A DNA stretch of 6,913 bases from Clostridia bacterium (GTDB taxonomy: Bacteria; Bacillota; Clostridia; Christensenellales; Aristaeellaceae). The DNA lies in NCBI GenBank assembly GCA_016296675.1, contig JAEDIV010000135.1, positions 1 through 6,913 on the forward strand, in the 5' to 3' direction. Below are positions 6,835 to 6,913 of this stretch, piece after piece. The position numbers and the translations under genes are program-made. Below the pieces are notes generated by a model. That model saw nothing but the letters and a program-made list of their open reading frames with translations. It had not been told where the DNA came from and made no database searches. The number at the start of each line of letters is the position of its first letter. The stretch's first letter is position 1.

Positions 6835-6862
6835 AAACCGGCGGGGAGCTCCCCGCCGGTTT
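6835..6862. terminator. Perfect 28-base GC-rich palindrome, probably a bidirectional terminator
   Basis: Two 14-base arms (6835-6848 and 6849-6862, centre GAGCTC) are exactly complementary. The T-run is short in both directions: TTT then CAGA on plus, TTTTA on minus. It can end the small plus-strand unit and possibly a gene arriving from beyond the right edge. The remaining bases 6863-6913 contain nothing I can assign. Confidence 0.7.
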
Positions 6863-6913
6863 CAGATCATCAACAAACCTCCGGGAGAGGTATGGAGAGG
6901 GAGCGCACTTCCT

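Noticed and set aside
6863..6913. Possible tail of a minus-strand gene entering from the right, with stops at 6862-6864 or 6870-6872 in two frames
   Set aside because: Only about 45 bases are visible; two frames are equally plausible and neither can be assigned, although the palindrome next to them would suit a terminator.

Overview
The window looks like chromosomal DNA from a low- to mid-GC Bacillota (Clostridia-like) bacterium. The evidence is GGAGG-type ribosome binding sites before every main gene, near-consensus sigma-A promoters, short AT-rich intergenic gaps between GC-richer genes, and simple hairpin plus T-tract terminators. A gut or other glycan-degrading anaerobe would fit the gene content, but that is inference and no species is assigned.

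Layout: all four long genes are on the minus strand. From right to left these are (a) a metal-dependent amidohydrolase of the imidazolonepropionase-like group (5389-6531) with its own consensus promoter and terminator; (b) an AT-rich gap (5106-5388) holding a strong promoter, two abutting DnaA-box-like 9-mers and AT-rich short repeats; (c) an 812-residue orphan AAA+ ATPase (2667-5105) with an unrecognised N-terminal region, a Glu/Lys/Pro-rich linker, a coiled coil and a C-terminal MoxR/McrB-like ATPase module, ended by a clear intrinsic terminator; and (d) a two-gene unit from an extended -10 promoter, comprising a Gfo/Idh/MocA sugar oxidoreductase (1422-2543) followed 21 bases later by a heparinase II/III-family lyase. 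The lyase is cut off at about residue 423 by what looks like the end of an insertion sequence (1-130), marked by five copies of a GGGTGCA(TTT) repeat and a TG/CA-type terminus.

At the right end a short plus-strand transcription unit (about 6625-6862) diverges from the amidohydrolase. It has an extended -10 promoter, a 52-codon reading frame and a perfect 28-base palindrome that probably serves as terminator. It may encode a small protein or a small RNA.

Functionally, the oxidoreductase/lyase pair suggests uptake and breakdown of an acidic polysaccharide, with the lyase now probably inactive. The amidohydrolase and AAA+ protein are separately transcribed and no functional link to the pair can be shown. 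The least explained items are the AAA+ protein, the DnaA-box/AT-rich gap beside it, and the small plus-strand unit.
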